A DNA stretch of 64,000 bases, taken from Catenaria anguillulae PL171 (taxonomy: Eukaryota > Blastocladiomycota > Blastocladiomycetes > Blastocladiales > Catenariaceae). The translations under genes were made by a program, and so were the position numbers. The notes beneath the pieces are model-generated. The model had not been told where the DNA came from. It searched no databases and saw nothing but the letters and a program-made list of their open reading frames with translations. The stretch is from contig MCFL01000044.1 of NCBI GenBank assembly GCA_002102555.1, forward strand, positions 1-64,000. Reading direction: 5' to 3'. Within the stretch, counting starts at the first letter, position 1; each line of letters starts with the position of its first letter. Shown here piece after piece: positions 31,301-41,990 of this stretch.

Positions 31301-33912
31301 TCGATCCGTCGTTTGTCGCTTTGGCATTTACGATTTGGATATCAACATTCCGCCTCTCATTGGCAACACCACGCTCCACACGCTCGGTATCAGCGTCAAA
31401 AACTTGGATCCCAAGCAGGGCAGGCAGGCCGCGTCTCGATCCTGAGATTGACGAGCGACCTGCTCTCTTCCCTGAGGATCAGCCGTCGCTCATCGTGGCG
31501 CTCCCGGACGACGTCCAGCGCCTGATCGATGAAAACGCGTCCATTCCAAAGGGCAATGCGTGCACCCACCCGCTGTCCACGGTCGATGTCAACATTCTGC
31601 CAGGCAAAGAACGCCCCGTCCATGAGCGGGAGCGCCAATTCATGCGCCAATTCATGCACGAAATAAGGTCGTGGTGGAAGGGCAGGTGGGCACGTGGGTG
31701 GATGAGGATGTGATTGAGCGTAACGAGTTTGAGCCGCCGTGGAATATGAATTTGGTGGTGGTGGAGAAGAAGGATGCGCGGGGTAACCACACTGGCTATC
31801 GTGTTTGCCTGGACCCGCGTGTCATCAACAACATTACTCCCGATGACTCGCACGCTCTTCCGCTCATCTTTGACCACCTCACGAGGCATGCGCCGCCAAG
31901 GTGTTTTCGTCCATTGATCTTTATGCGTCGTTCCACCAATTCCGCGTTTCTCGCCGCTCGCGCAAGTACCTTTGTTTCAAATGGCAAGAAGTGCAGTACC
32001 GCTTCAAGTGGGCACCATTTGGCCTCAAGGCATTGTCGTCGCAATTCCAGCGGGTCATGCAGTCCATCTTTGCCGACTTGCCCTACGTGCGCGTGTACAT
32101 TGGCGATCTTGTCATTTTCAGCATGTCGGTCGAGGAGCCCACGATTCATTTGACTGAAGTCATGCACCGCCTCAACCAGTTCAACCTCCGCATCAAACCG
32201 TCCAAGTGCCACTGGTACCGTCCCGAGATCCATTACCTTGGCCATGTCATCGGCAACGGCGCGATTCGCCCTGCGCCGGCCAAGATCATTGACATCCAGG
32301 GTTTGGAACGCCCCACGACTGGCGAGCAGGCGCAGTCGCTCCTTGGAACCGTCAATTACCTGCGGCACTTTAGATCAACATGGCCACAGTCGCCGCTCCA
32401 CTTGACGCTTTGCGATTCGCGACCGTTATCACAGACGACAACTGGACGGTCGAGTGCGAGGATGCTTTCAACATGCTCAAGCACATGATTGCATCGCGCC
32501 AGTGCTGCATGCACCCAAGTGGGACGAGCCATTCTTTGTCGCACGGACGCTCCAATGTGGGCGTTGGCGCTGTACTGTTCCAGGGATCGCGTGACGAACC
32601 CAGGTACATCACCATGGCTCGAGGGCCCTCTCCAAGTCGGAGCGCAACTACTCTGCCACCCGCAAAGAGCTCCGTGCCATCATTTTCGCGCTCGATAAGT
32701 TCCGTTACTTTGTTTCGGGTCGCCGGTTCACCCTATTCACAGACCACAAGGCGCTCCAACACATTTTTTTCGCAGCCCAAGCTCACGCCCATGCTCGAAA
32801 ACTGGCTCGACAGTTGCTCGAGTTTGCCGTTTGACGTTGTGCACATCCCCGGCATCCCCAATGTCCTGCCCGATTGCTTGTCGCGCCTTTATCCGGTACC
32901 CACGGACGGCGTGGTCGCGTACAGCGACTTCAAGACCTGTTTCGACATTCACTCGTCTCCGATTCGGGTGGACGCAAGCTCGGGAGGGGTGGGGCTCAGG
33001 CACAATCGCTCGACGAGCAAGGTTCAAGAGCTTGTTTCGGCCATTGCCGAAGAGGTCAACGAGGATTTCACGGGATTGACGACGAGGAGCAAGAGGGTTT
33101 GGAGCCTGTCGACATGCAAGTCGACCAAGTGGCCGCCTGGTGGCGGAGTCGATCATTTGGGACAACAAGTCGCCCAAGGAGACTCGTCAGGAGGCGATAG
33201 CAATGGACACCATGTTGGATGCGCAAGAAGCGCGTGGAAGCAAGGCGGATTACTCGCTCGCCGCCGAATTTGTCGAGCCACTCGACTGGTCCAAAGGAGC
33301 ATCTGGTCTCTTGCGCAACATTCTTGCCAAGGAGGCATTCGCGAACAATCGCTGCCCATCAAGCTCGGACCCATTCGCCCTGCATTTTGCAACGAGTACG
33401 CCAATCTTGTCCTGGCTGCCGTCGACGCAGACCAACAAGCGCAGCTCACTGATGTTCTTGATGGCAACATGACGGACCGATCACCCAGTCGAGGAGGGCC
33501 AAGCCGCGCTCGCCGCTGCTCATGCTCATGTCACGGTCATGTGTCGGGACTCGCGCTCAAGTCACGGCTCATTCACGATGGCAAGTACTGGCCAAACATG
33601 CTTCGCGGACTGCCGCAGCTTTGCCCAGCAATGCATCGATTGTCAGCGGCACACAGTCCGGACCCGCGGCTACCACCCGCCGCAAATGATTCACGCCGCA
33701 CTGCCCATGGATCATCTCGCGATCGACCTGTTTCACGTGCAACATGACTCCAGACGGGATTCAACTATGCTTTGCTCATTATTGACATTGCCACGCGCTT
33801 CGCGTGGCTGTACCCGCTCAAGTCCAAGCGTGCCAAGGAGGTTGGCGACCACTTGTACAAGCTCTTGCTGTGACTTTGGGATTCCCGCCATCATCCAATC
33901 AGACAATGGTGG

Positions 33913-34069
33913 TTTGCCAACCGCTCCTTCATTGCGTTGTGTGCTTGTTGCTGCCTCTGGCAGGTGTATTCTGAGTATCTGTTTGAATTATCCCCCTTTC
34001 CCTTCCTCTTTGGGTGTTCAGATCTGATATGATTTTTAGAAATACATGCAACGTGGTTAACCAAAAAAA
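33913..34069 (+). mobile_element. LINE-B 3'-end fragment inside the gypsy integrase
   Basis: About 157 bp of LINE-B 3' end (TTGCCAACCGCTCC start, AGATCTGATATG, final A7). It is flanked by GACAATGGYGG (33902-33912 and 34070-34080). Confidence 0.85.
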
Positions 34070-34125
34070 GACAATGGCGGCGAGTTTGACAATGCGGTAA
34101 TTGCCCACTTGTCCTCCAAACTGGG

Positions 34126-36366
34126 TTTTTTTTTTTTGAATCACTACCACATGTATTGAAGCTGAAAACCAACACAGAAGTCTTGAAAGAAGGTACCAGA
34201 GCATGAAGGTCACAGATCCAAGACACTCAACAGATGACAAGAGCAAGCAGAGAAAATGGCAAGCAATTGGTGGTAGGGGCACTTGGCCATGGGGGTCAAA
34301 GGAGAGGGTAAGAAGGAGAGCGAAAAGAGGATGTAAACAGAAGAGGAGTAACAAAATCCAAGAATCAACACTCAACCATCACAGTTGCACAACATAAAAC
34401 AATATGCAAAATAAACCAAGGAAGTTTGAGCACAAACGAGGGGGAACCGTGTCATATGAGCAGCAAGCATCAGAGAACTAGGCAGGATTACACCACAAGC
34501 GCAGAGACAGCAGTAGGAGAGAGTGAGGGGACAAAAATGGAATGGTATACCTGACTGTACCCCAACACGGGTAGCAAAGCGTTGCTGTGAATGATCAAAT
34601 CCAAACTGGGAGCCGAGAGCCCTGGGAAGTACGTGGAACTGCCCATTCCGCCAAAAGAAACGGGCACTGGCGAGGTGGCCAAGGAGCCAAGAAGTGGCGA
34701 GCGACCAGCGCGACATTCGTAGATGTAATGTGCGCAACGAACGCCAGAGTCCATGGGCGACCGCCGGGGTCTTGAGACGCACTCCTCTTGGCAATGGGGC
34801 GCATTGGCAGGGTTGTCAAGCCAGCAATCCTCTGGTGTGCGCCGCTCAATCGGTCCAACTAGCTTGCAGCGCTCCTTCACAACACAGTCTGGACGGTCGT
34901 GGAGGCAATTGCAACGACTTGTGCGAGGATGGGTGCAAGATCAGGGAACTGTTGCCGCAGATGCACATCAACCACACATGCCGCCGTTGCTCGGATCTTG
35001 GCCATGCTCATGAGCTGCTCGACGAGGGTCTCTGCCAGTCCACAGTCCACAGTGCGCTGTCATCTTATGGCGCCGTAGCAGCTCCACCACTTGGTCGTGC
35101 ACATCCAGCTGGCACGTCCAGAGAACTTGGCAAGCGCCGGGCATCTGCACCAGTGCTGCTGGTCGTCAAAAGCGCCACAGAGTACGCAATTCGGGATGGC
35201 ACCTGGACGGCCAATACTTGTGGAGCTGAGCGCGAGTTGGCAGACGGCCTGTCAAAACCTTGACGCGGAACGTGACTGATGAGTCGTCAGCAAACGACGC
35301 AAACATGGATGATGCTTGCGACCATTGCGAATGGCTCCGTTGAACACCATCAAGTCCGGCTGGCCAACCAGTTTGAGCATGTACGAGTACAACTCGATAC
35401 GGGATTGCACTTGCGCTTGATTCCGGATTGCGCGACCCACCTGTGCACACACCAACTCATGGCCGATCTGCACTAGCGCACCAAAGTCGATTTTGCCCAG
35501 AAACATGGTAAAAGGCGCACACCTTGCGGCAATTTGCACACAGCAAGCCAGCTCGTCCGCCTTCTCATTCTCCACGTCCATCATGGGCCCTTGACCTTGA
35601 CGAGCTCTAGCACAATACCATGTTCTTTGACTATTGCGCGAAGGATGAGTAACAAGTCGTGAAACGGCGATGGGTGGCGTGGCGCAACCGCTTCAGCATC
35701 GGACATGCCCAGAAACATTGGAATGATTTGCACAGCAAACAGCCGAGTCTGAAAGGACACGCGCACGCGATCCAGCAGGAAGTTTTGTCAACAATCGCGA
35801 GAACAGCGGCAACCTTGGGGCGTGATGAGCTGGTCAGAGCGGGCAGCAGTCGGCCAAAGATTTCCTGATTGAGCTGGGGGCACTGAGCCCGAGTCCCATA
35901 ACAGCATCAGCCGTATTTGTAGCGGGTTGCAACGAGCCATTGGTCCAGCAGTCAAGAATTGTGTCATGGTGCGTCGTGAGCAGTTGTGTGACGTTGGCGA
36001 GAGGTGGAACTGAGTAGACTGAGCTTGGAGGGTGGTCATTGTCATTGCCGTCGCTATCGTCACTGTCAACATCCATGTCATCTTGGATACGCCCAGGGAA
36101 GAAGCTGGATATGTATGGGCAATGCTCTGGCAGTTCGCGGTTAGGTGCTAGGACAACATATGCGTCTACACCATCCCGACGCGTTGTGAGAGACTTCGCC
36201 GAGATGGGGTACGTGTATGCAAGTGGGATGGTGACAAGGCAGTCGGGCACGTCACAATTTGCTGGCGCCAGTTGGCAGGTACCATATCGCCACAGTCAAG
36301 GCACAAGTGGAGTAGAGTGTGGTCAGGGGGCACAACACCCTCGTCAAGCATCAGACAAGTGCATTC
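34126..36366 (-). mobile_element. LINE-A copy 2, 5'-truncated
   Basis: T-run and 3' UTR at 34126-34490, then minus-strand ORF2 pieces homologous to 7840-9413 and 13251-13500: RNase H (DCWTNGSLQPATN near 35940, ARVSF-type strand near 35760), the acidic linker DDMDVDSDDS near 36060 and VPPDHTLLHLCLDCGD near 36330. Several frame changes are present, so it is older than copy 1. It spans the LINE-A site that in copy 1 is interrupted by LINE-B, and so shows the uninterrupted order. Confidence 0.87.
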
Positions 36367-36665
36367 TGCAAGGGCTGTCGTGGCCTAGTGGTTAAGGCGC
36401 CGGGCGTCCACTGTGGAGGTCGTGGGTTCGAACCCCACAGGCGGCGATTCTGGTATAGTGTTTCTATAGTCCTTGCCACTCGCTTGTGTGTGGATTTGGT
36501 TTGGTTGCCAAGCACAAGTTTCATTTCAGTTGTTTCAGGTCCAAGCTGCCAGAGTGGATCCCGCCCACTCAACTCAAAAATCTGAGCCCCTCTCGGCAAG
36601 CATCCTCAGTTCCACCCATGTTCCTGGCTATGTCAAAGCACAAGACGATCAAGTTCACACAGCGC
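36367..36665 (+). mobile_element. SINE family B, copy 2, 3'-truncated
   Basis: Head GGCTGTCGTGGCCTAGTGG with B box GGTTCGAACCCC. The body follows copy 3 (39531) until about 36600, then diverges and lacks the A-tail. It abuts the broken 5' end of LINE-A copy 2. Confidence 0.75.
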
Positions 36666-38087
36666 TGCCGAGCTAGGTTTGGTGGGCGACAAACTTGTGA
36701 GGAAATGTTCACGTGATGGTTTCTTGATGGTTTCCTTAGGTTTCCCGACACGTCCGCATTGTCACGCGTCCAGCATAAGATCGAGGCATCCAAGGCCCTC
36801 CCTGCCTTTTGCCGAGAGCCGCGTGAAAGAATCACCATTCGCGGCGACGATCGGCGGAACCTTGAGTTGACAGAGTGGACTTAAAAGCAGAGCAATGGCC
36901 CCCGCAGCCCATGACCTCTTGCCACGACCTGAGCAGCTAAGCGCACCTTACCCTCCCTCGAGCTCGTATCAAAGGACGGCTTTGTGCCCTTTCGTCGTTA
37001 ACAACTCCTTTCCACAGCTGTCGCCCTCAGCCGCCAACACTCCCGCCAACGCCGACAAGGCCATTCTTATATCTCCCACTGCCCTGTAACTTTTGCTTTC
37101 TTTGTGCGTCCTTTTCCCCAGCATCGCCGCCAGACGGCCCCACCAGCTGACCATGCCCGATTATTGCCAGCTTCACTCCTACTCTCCCCCCTTCTCCTCC
37201 CTCTCCCACGCCTCATTGCCTCGGCTAACTGCACTGCTGTTGCCTCCCTTCAGAGCATCCCTCAGGCTCTATCGTTCTTCCACTCCTGCAGCACGCCCCC
37301 GTGTTGCACCTGTTCACATGCCTCAATACCTCGCTCGCCTTCCTCTCATGTTGTACTTTTGATTCATCACGACACATTGGCGCCCACCGTCTTTCCAACC
37401 CATTTAGCCTCTCGCTGTTTTCGCGTCCCGAGCTGCCCAATCCTCAACTCACTCCGTTTTCCGCCCGCAGTCACTGACGCGACTGAACACATGTACGCTC
37501 CATTCTGCGGCCATTATGCTGAAGCGCCACTGACTTCATTTACCTTTACGGTCTGGGATTAACAGCACGTTGGAGCCGTCCACCCGCCCCTCTCTGACTT
37601 GTTCCTTCGCCGTTCTCATTCGACATGCACCCGCCTGTTTTTTGCGCCGATATTGTGGAATGTGTCTTGGTTCGTCTCCTTCTGCTCCTATGTCTTTCTG
37701 CACCCTCGTATGGCACATTTCCAGTTGTTCGTTTGCCATTTATGACTGCGTCACGTGTCTGACCTCTACCCAACACCAAGAACAGAGCTTTGCCCCATTG
37801 TCAACTGGCTGCTTCATTGTGCGTGATGGTGACGCTGACCCACACATCGCACTCGTGTCACCGCGCTAGAATCTCTGGACTGACCACACATTGCCTCACT
37901 ACCACTCTGTCGCAGATGTTCCATGGTCACTTCATCGCACTCCCGCAACGTTCCACCCCAGTCGCACTCTTGTTTCATCTTCTTCTACCCACCTCGTCGC
38001 TTGTTGCTCCTTTGAACCTTGCAATGTATCCACTGCTGCACCAACCTTGCTTCCTTGTGTTGTGTCCATGCTTGCAATTCATCTGCG
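36666..38087. other. 1.4 kb without a recognised gene
   Basis: A short plus-strand frame ends near 36890 (KIEASKALPAFC, then ITIRGDDRRNLELTEWT before a stop). It could be the last exon of something, but I do not recognise it. From about 36900 the plus strand is pyrimidine-rich with many short frames and no domain. No terminal repeats were found that would explain its place inside the gypsy element. Confidence 0.4.
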
Positions 38088-38457
38088 CTATTGTGGGATT
38101 CGTCCCGCAATACCGCTGGCGTTTTTTTTAACTGGTTTAACGCGCAACAAACTCGACAAACGTGAGGCATACATGGCACCGGATAATTCGCTTTTGAACC
38201 TTTTACTGAGGCATGTTTTGTCAAGTTTTGCCAAGAAACATTCCACATGTATGTTTGCAAGAATTGAAACAAAGGGCAAACCGGGCCCGACAAATTCTGG
38301 GAAACACTGTAGAAACATCCCGAAGTTTCTGTCATGTTTGACCCCAAAACATGCGTCGGCAGCGCTGTGTCATCCCCCAAGCCCCAAGTTTGTATTGTGT
38401 GTTCTTGAAAGTCACTATCATATGTGTAATTTTCCTGAGGGAAAATTTAACAAAACG
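38088..38457 (+). repeat. Repeat E copy 2, followed by a SINE-like tail
   Basis: 38088-38365 matches 5011-5280 in inverted orientation, including the TTCG-loop hairpin. From about 38380 it continues with a tail (TTGTATTGTGTGTTCTTG ... TTTTCCTGAGG, A-rich end) resembling SINE families B and C. The chromodomain-like gypsy block resumes right after it. Confidence 0.6.
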
Positions 38458-39530
38458 TGTGCAAGGACAAGTCGTACTTGTACTTGATCAAGTGGGCAGG
38501 CTACCCACTCAAGGATGCTACATGGGAACACGCATCGCAGTTTGATACTGAGGAAATCATTGTCAAGTACTGGGCGACTCAAGCTGCCGCTCCAATCAGT
38601 GCAAGTCACCGTTAACTCTATGCATAGCCAAGACATTTAACTTGAAGCAATCAACTCAGCAAGCCCCCCACAACCCCTATCCATGTCCACAATACAATCG
38701 CCATGTCCAACGCCATGGATGTTGATGCCCCGGCGTCCCGTTCATGGCTTGGGTAGGGCCCATCCCCCACTCTGTCAATCAAGATACCGCCCTTGAGCAC
38801 CTCAAGCGCAAGTACAAGTCAACCGCCATTGCCGGTGAGCAGCTTGTCAACGGATCTCATTCTACAAGGCCATCTTTGACAATCAAACTAGACATGGCGT
38901 CTGCCATTGACCAGTCCCCTCGCTTTTTCTGCGGCCAGTTCCTGCATGTTGTTGGCGATGTGCAAGACCGGCCAGCAAGTCACCGACAAGGACATGTCGT
39001 ACAAGTCTTGTGCGGCTACAGTGCCGTGCGCCAACTTGTTCCCTGGTTGCCAAGGGTCGAGCGCTCTTGGTTTGACAACAGTCGTGCTCGGTCGTTCTCG
39101 CGTGTCATTTGCGTATGAGACCAACAAGATGCCATGGATTGCTGTTGCCCTGGCGAGCTTGCCTCCAACGGGCATGAGTTGCGTTTCTTCCCTGGTTCGG
39201 CCAAGCTCTGCTACTCCTGTGGCGAGCGCCCCAAGCTGGCCTGCCCATCAAGGCCTGCCATTGCCAAGGTCTTGCCTCCCTCGTCTCGCTCTTGCGCCTC
39301 AGCGCCAACACGTGGCGGTCTCAGCTATGCTGATGTTGCCAAGCAAGCTGTCGACAAGGTTGACACCCTCGACAAGGATTTGCGTTGGCAAGATCGAGTG
39401 ACTTGGCCGACAAGATCATGGCCATGCAAGGACAAATGGCCAAGTTCATGGCCGATCAAGAGGCCCTGCTAATGGCGTTCAATCGACGTGTCGAAGCAGG
39501 TTGTTGCCCGGGTTGATGGTTCTTGAGAAG

Positions 39531-39901
39531 GGCTGTCGTGGCCCAGTGGTTAAGGCGCCCGGCGTCCACTGTGGAGGTCGTGGGTTCAAACCCCACAGGG
39601 GCGATTCTGGATAGTGATTCTATAGTCCTTGCCACTCGCTTGTGTGTGGATTTGGTTTGGTTGCCAAGCACAAGTTAAAATTCAAGTTGTTTCAGGTCCA
39701 AGCCGTCCGGGGTGGATCCCGCTGCTCAACTTCAATCTGAGCCCCCTCTCGGCAAGCACCGCGTGTCCCTCTGTGTTCCCGCCTGTGTTAAGTACAAGAC
39801 CCAAGTCCAAGTCCCTCCAAGCTTCAAGTTTGTGTTGTGTATTTGTTCATGGATTGTCCACCATATGTACAATGTCCTGAGGTAAAATTTTTAAAAAAAA
39901 A
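39531..39901 (+). mobile_element. SINE family B, copy 3
   Basis: Complete unit with tRNA-like head (GTGGCCCAGTGGTTAAGGC, GGTTCAAACCCC) and a tail ending TGTCCTGAGGTAAAATTT plus A8. Duplication: GATGGTTCTTGAGAAG (39515-39530) and ATGGTCTTGAGAAG (39902-39915). Confidence 0.88.
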
Positions 39902-39951
39902 ATGGTCTTGAGAAGAGATTGTCCGGCAACCAAAGAGGAGGTTGAGGGGAT

Positions 39952-40575
39952 GCCAAGTGGTTTTGGCATAGTGGTAACACTCCCGCCTTGCAAGGCGAAG
40001 GTTGTGGGTTCAAACCCCCACCCAAGTCGCTTGGTCCCTCTCAAGACAAGCATTTTTTTTTTTTTTTTTAAAATACAAGCAACCTATGTACTGAGGGAGA
40101 TCTAACCATTGATACACAAAGACACAAGCTCATACACACAAACACACAACTCCTTGGACTTGGCACTTGGGTACTTGCTTGGGGCCTTGGACCTTTGGTT
40201 TGATTCGTTCTTGTACAGCCACCAACAAAGGGTGCGCAAAGCAAGAATACAAGCAATGCAGGTGCAGGGGCCAGGAGGCCAGGGGACAGAAGGAGGCAAT
40301 GTGGAGCAGAGACCAAGCAACCACATGTGCACCAGATGACTTGGGTGGGGTTCGAACCCACGACCTTCGCCTTGCAAGGCGGGAGTGTTGCCACTATGCC
40401 AAAAACCACTGGCCTCTCAAGACAAGCATCGCATGTCCCTCTGTGGTCATGCCTATGTCAAAGCACAAGACTTCCCAAGTTCCCTCCCTCCTCCCATCAA
40501 GTGATTGTGTTGTGTGGTTGTGTGTCCTTGAATGTCATATAAGTGCAATTGTCTGAGGTTAAATTTAAAAAAAAA
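39952..40575 (+). mobile_element. SINE family C, copy 1, interrupted by SINE-A
   Basis: Same tRNA-like head as family A but a different body (TCGCTTGGTCC...) and a tail GCAATTGTCTGAGG then AAATTT and As. Duplication AGGTTGAGGGGAT at 39939-39951 and 40576-40588. SINE-A occupies 40053-40412. Confidence 0.85.
40053..40412 (-). mobile_element. SINE family A, copy 3, inside SINE-C
   Basis: Full family A unit on the minus strand with an 18-nt T-run. Duplication CCTCTCAAGACAAGCA at 40037-40052 and 40413-40428. Confidence 0.9.
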
Positions 40576-41333
40576 AGGTTGAGGGGATTGAGGAATGCTT
40601 GGTATCCCTTGCTGGTTCGGTAGAGGGGCTCTTGTCGCTTTGAGACTCTCACCAAAAAGTTTGAGCTCATGTCTGAGTCCATCAAGCCAGCGTTGGAGAC
40701 AACAATGGAGGATGTGGCTGAGCTGACGGCCCACCGGACCAAGACCTCTGAGCGGTCCATGCGGGTCAACCGTGACCTCGCCATCGTCAAGGTGGATCTC
40801 AACGTTGCTTTGGACAAGCTTCGCTTGTACGACGACTTTGAGGAACGCTTGGCGGCTGCGCGGGAGAAGAGTTGGGCCCACCAGGCCAAGGCACAGGGTT
40901 CCATTGCATACCCTGGCCTTACCCTCAACAAGTCTTAGTTGTTGTGTTTGTTGCTCCCCCCCCCCCCCCGCTCTTCCTTGTCCCCCCCCCCTCAGGTCTT
41001 AAATGACCCCTACTACCGTTTGCCTGCCTCCCCCTTGCTTGCCTGCGCCACCCATTGTGGTGGGTGTGTTTGTACTCCTCCCTTCCTGCTGTCCCTCTTT
41101 TGGCCAGGATTTGTGTTGGTTAAAGTCAAATACATGTAGTAGCGATTTAAAAAAAAAGACTCAAGATGCCAAGTTCTGTCCATTGCCAACACCAGGCAAG
41201 ACGAAAGTGGGCAAGCCTGAGTCGGAACCAAAGAGGAAGACGCGTTGCGTCATGCTTGGTCGCCAGTTTGATTTGTGATTCGAAGTGTTCTTCACCTCCA
41301 GAGTATTGCTACCGCTGGGAGGGGGTGATGTTG

Positions 41334-41599
41334 TTTTTTTTTATAAAAATACAACCATCTTTACATTCAGCGGAGACACAAGTATTAACACAAGTAACAT
41401 AGACTCCCACACACCACCTACACACAACTCCCAAGGACTTGATGCACTTGATGGGTGCTTGTTAGCTTGATGCTTGGCTTGGCTAAAGCAACCACACACA
41501 TTGGTGGACCAGGGCCTTGACTCGCAAATGGAGGTGGACAAGATAGATGGAGGGCCAAGCAACTTGAGTGGGGTTCGAACCCACAACCTTCGTCTTGCA
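41334..41599 (-). mobile_element. SINE family D, minus-strand arm of an inverted pair
   Basis: From the T/A-rich end (tail AAATGTAAAGATGGTTGTAT read on the minus strand) to the anticodon region of the tRNA-like head, where it stops short. It abuts the plus-strand copy at 41600. Confidence 0.82.
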
Positions 41600-41990
41600 G
41601 CCAGTGGTTTTGGCACAGCCAGTGGTTTTGGCACAGCCGGTGGTTTTCGCACAGTGGTAACACTCCCGTCTTGCAAGACAAAGGTTGTGGGTTCGAACCC
41701 CACTCAAGTTGCTTGGCCCTCCATCTATCTTGTCCACCTCCATTTGCGAGTCGAGGCCCTGGTCCACCAATGTGTGTGGTTGCTTTAGCCAAGCCAAGCA
41801 TCAAGCTAACAAGCACCCATCAAGTGCATCAAGTCCTTGGGAGTTGTGTGTAGGTGGTGTGTGGGAGTTTATGTTACTTGTGTAATTTGTTGGTTTCATG
41901 TCTTAATGCATGCAGTAGCGATTGAAAAAAATTACTTGTGTAAATACTTGTGTCTCCGCTAAATGCAAAGATGGTTGTATTTTTAAAAAC
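41600..41990 (+). mobile_element. SINE family D, plus-strand arm, with triplicated head
   Basis: It begins with three tandem units of GCCAGTGGTTTTGGCACA (41600-41653, third unit two mismatches), then head, body and tail to ATGGTTGTATTTTTAAAA. A 46-bp fragment at 41885-41930 is inserted within TTACTTGTGTAA, duplicated on each side. That fragment ends GCATGCAGTAGCGATT plus As, a retroposon 3' end. Confidence 0.82.

Larger units (their letters stand above)
38704..40938 (+). pseudogene. ORF1-like protein of the ORF1-only retroposon, interrupted
   Basis: Pieces: N-terminal WVGPIPHSVN (about 38750) and VQVLCGYSAVRQL (about 39000), matching copy 1; a zinc-knuckle remnant LCYSCGERPKLACPSRPA (about 39200) shorter by two residues than CYSCGKRGHVKLAC in copy 1, thereby losing the histidine; then, beyond the SINEs, a heptad-rich C-terminus at 40669-40938 ending TLNKS. 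A related C-terminus is at 55044-55270. Several frame changes are present. Confidence 0.65.
38588..41157 (+). mobile_element. ORF1-only retroposon copy 2, with nested SINEs
   Basis: Bounded by GACTCAAGMTGCC at about 38575-38587 and 41158-41170 (one mismatch). A 5' leader is followed by ORF1-like coding sequence from about 38704 to 40938 and a 3' UTR with two C-runs ending AATACATGTAGTAGCGATT plus A9. No reverse transcriptase or endonuclease lies between the ends. SINE-B (39531-39901) and SINE-C with SINE-A inside (39952-40575) were added later. It resembles half-LINEs that keep only ORF1. It would need a LINE enzyme in trans. Confidence 0.75.
28145..41333 (+). mobile_element. Ty3/gypsy chromovirus-like element with nested insertions (fossil)
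   Basis: 5' LTR 28145-28354; gag-like region from 28522 (MADLTDQQID start, Gly/Arg-rich end) to about 30200; protease with LDTGS near 31150; reverse transcriptase about 31660-32350; RNase H about 32380-32850; integrase zinc region and core about 33470-34125. A chromodomain-like block (LIKWAGYP, then DATWEH) lies at about 38470-38580, and a basic tail ends at about 41278. A purine-rich GGGAGGGGGTGA then precedes TGTTG, as at a polypurine tract and 3' LTR start. It is broken many times. LINE-B tail, LINE-A, repeat E and an ORF1-only retroposon sit inside it. Confidence 0.82.

Noticed and set aside
37089-38085. Several pyrimidine-rich plus-strand frames of 70-200 codons
   Set aside because: Ser/Pro/Leu-rich composition follows from CT-rich DNA. 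Frames overlap one another, and none has a motif.
41600-41653. CRISPR-like array of three 18-bp repeats
   Set aside because: The units are directly tandem without spacers and are the start of a SINE head in a eukaryotic genome.
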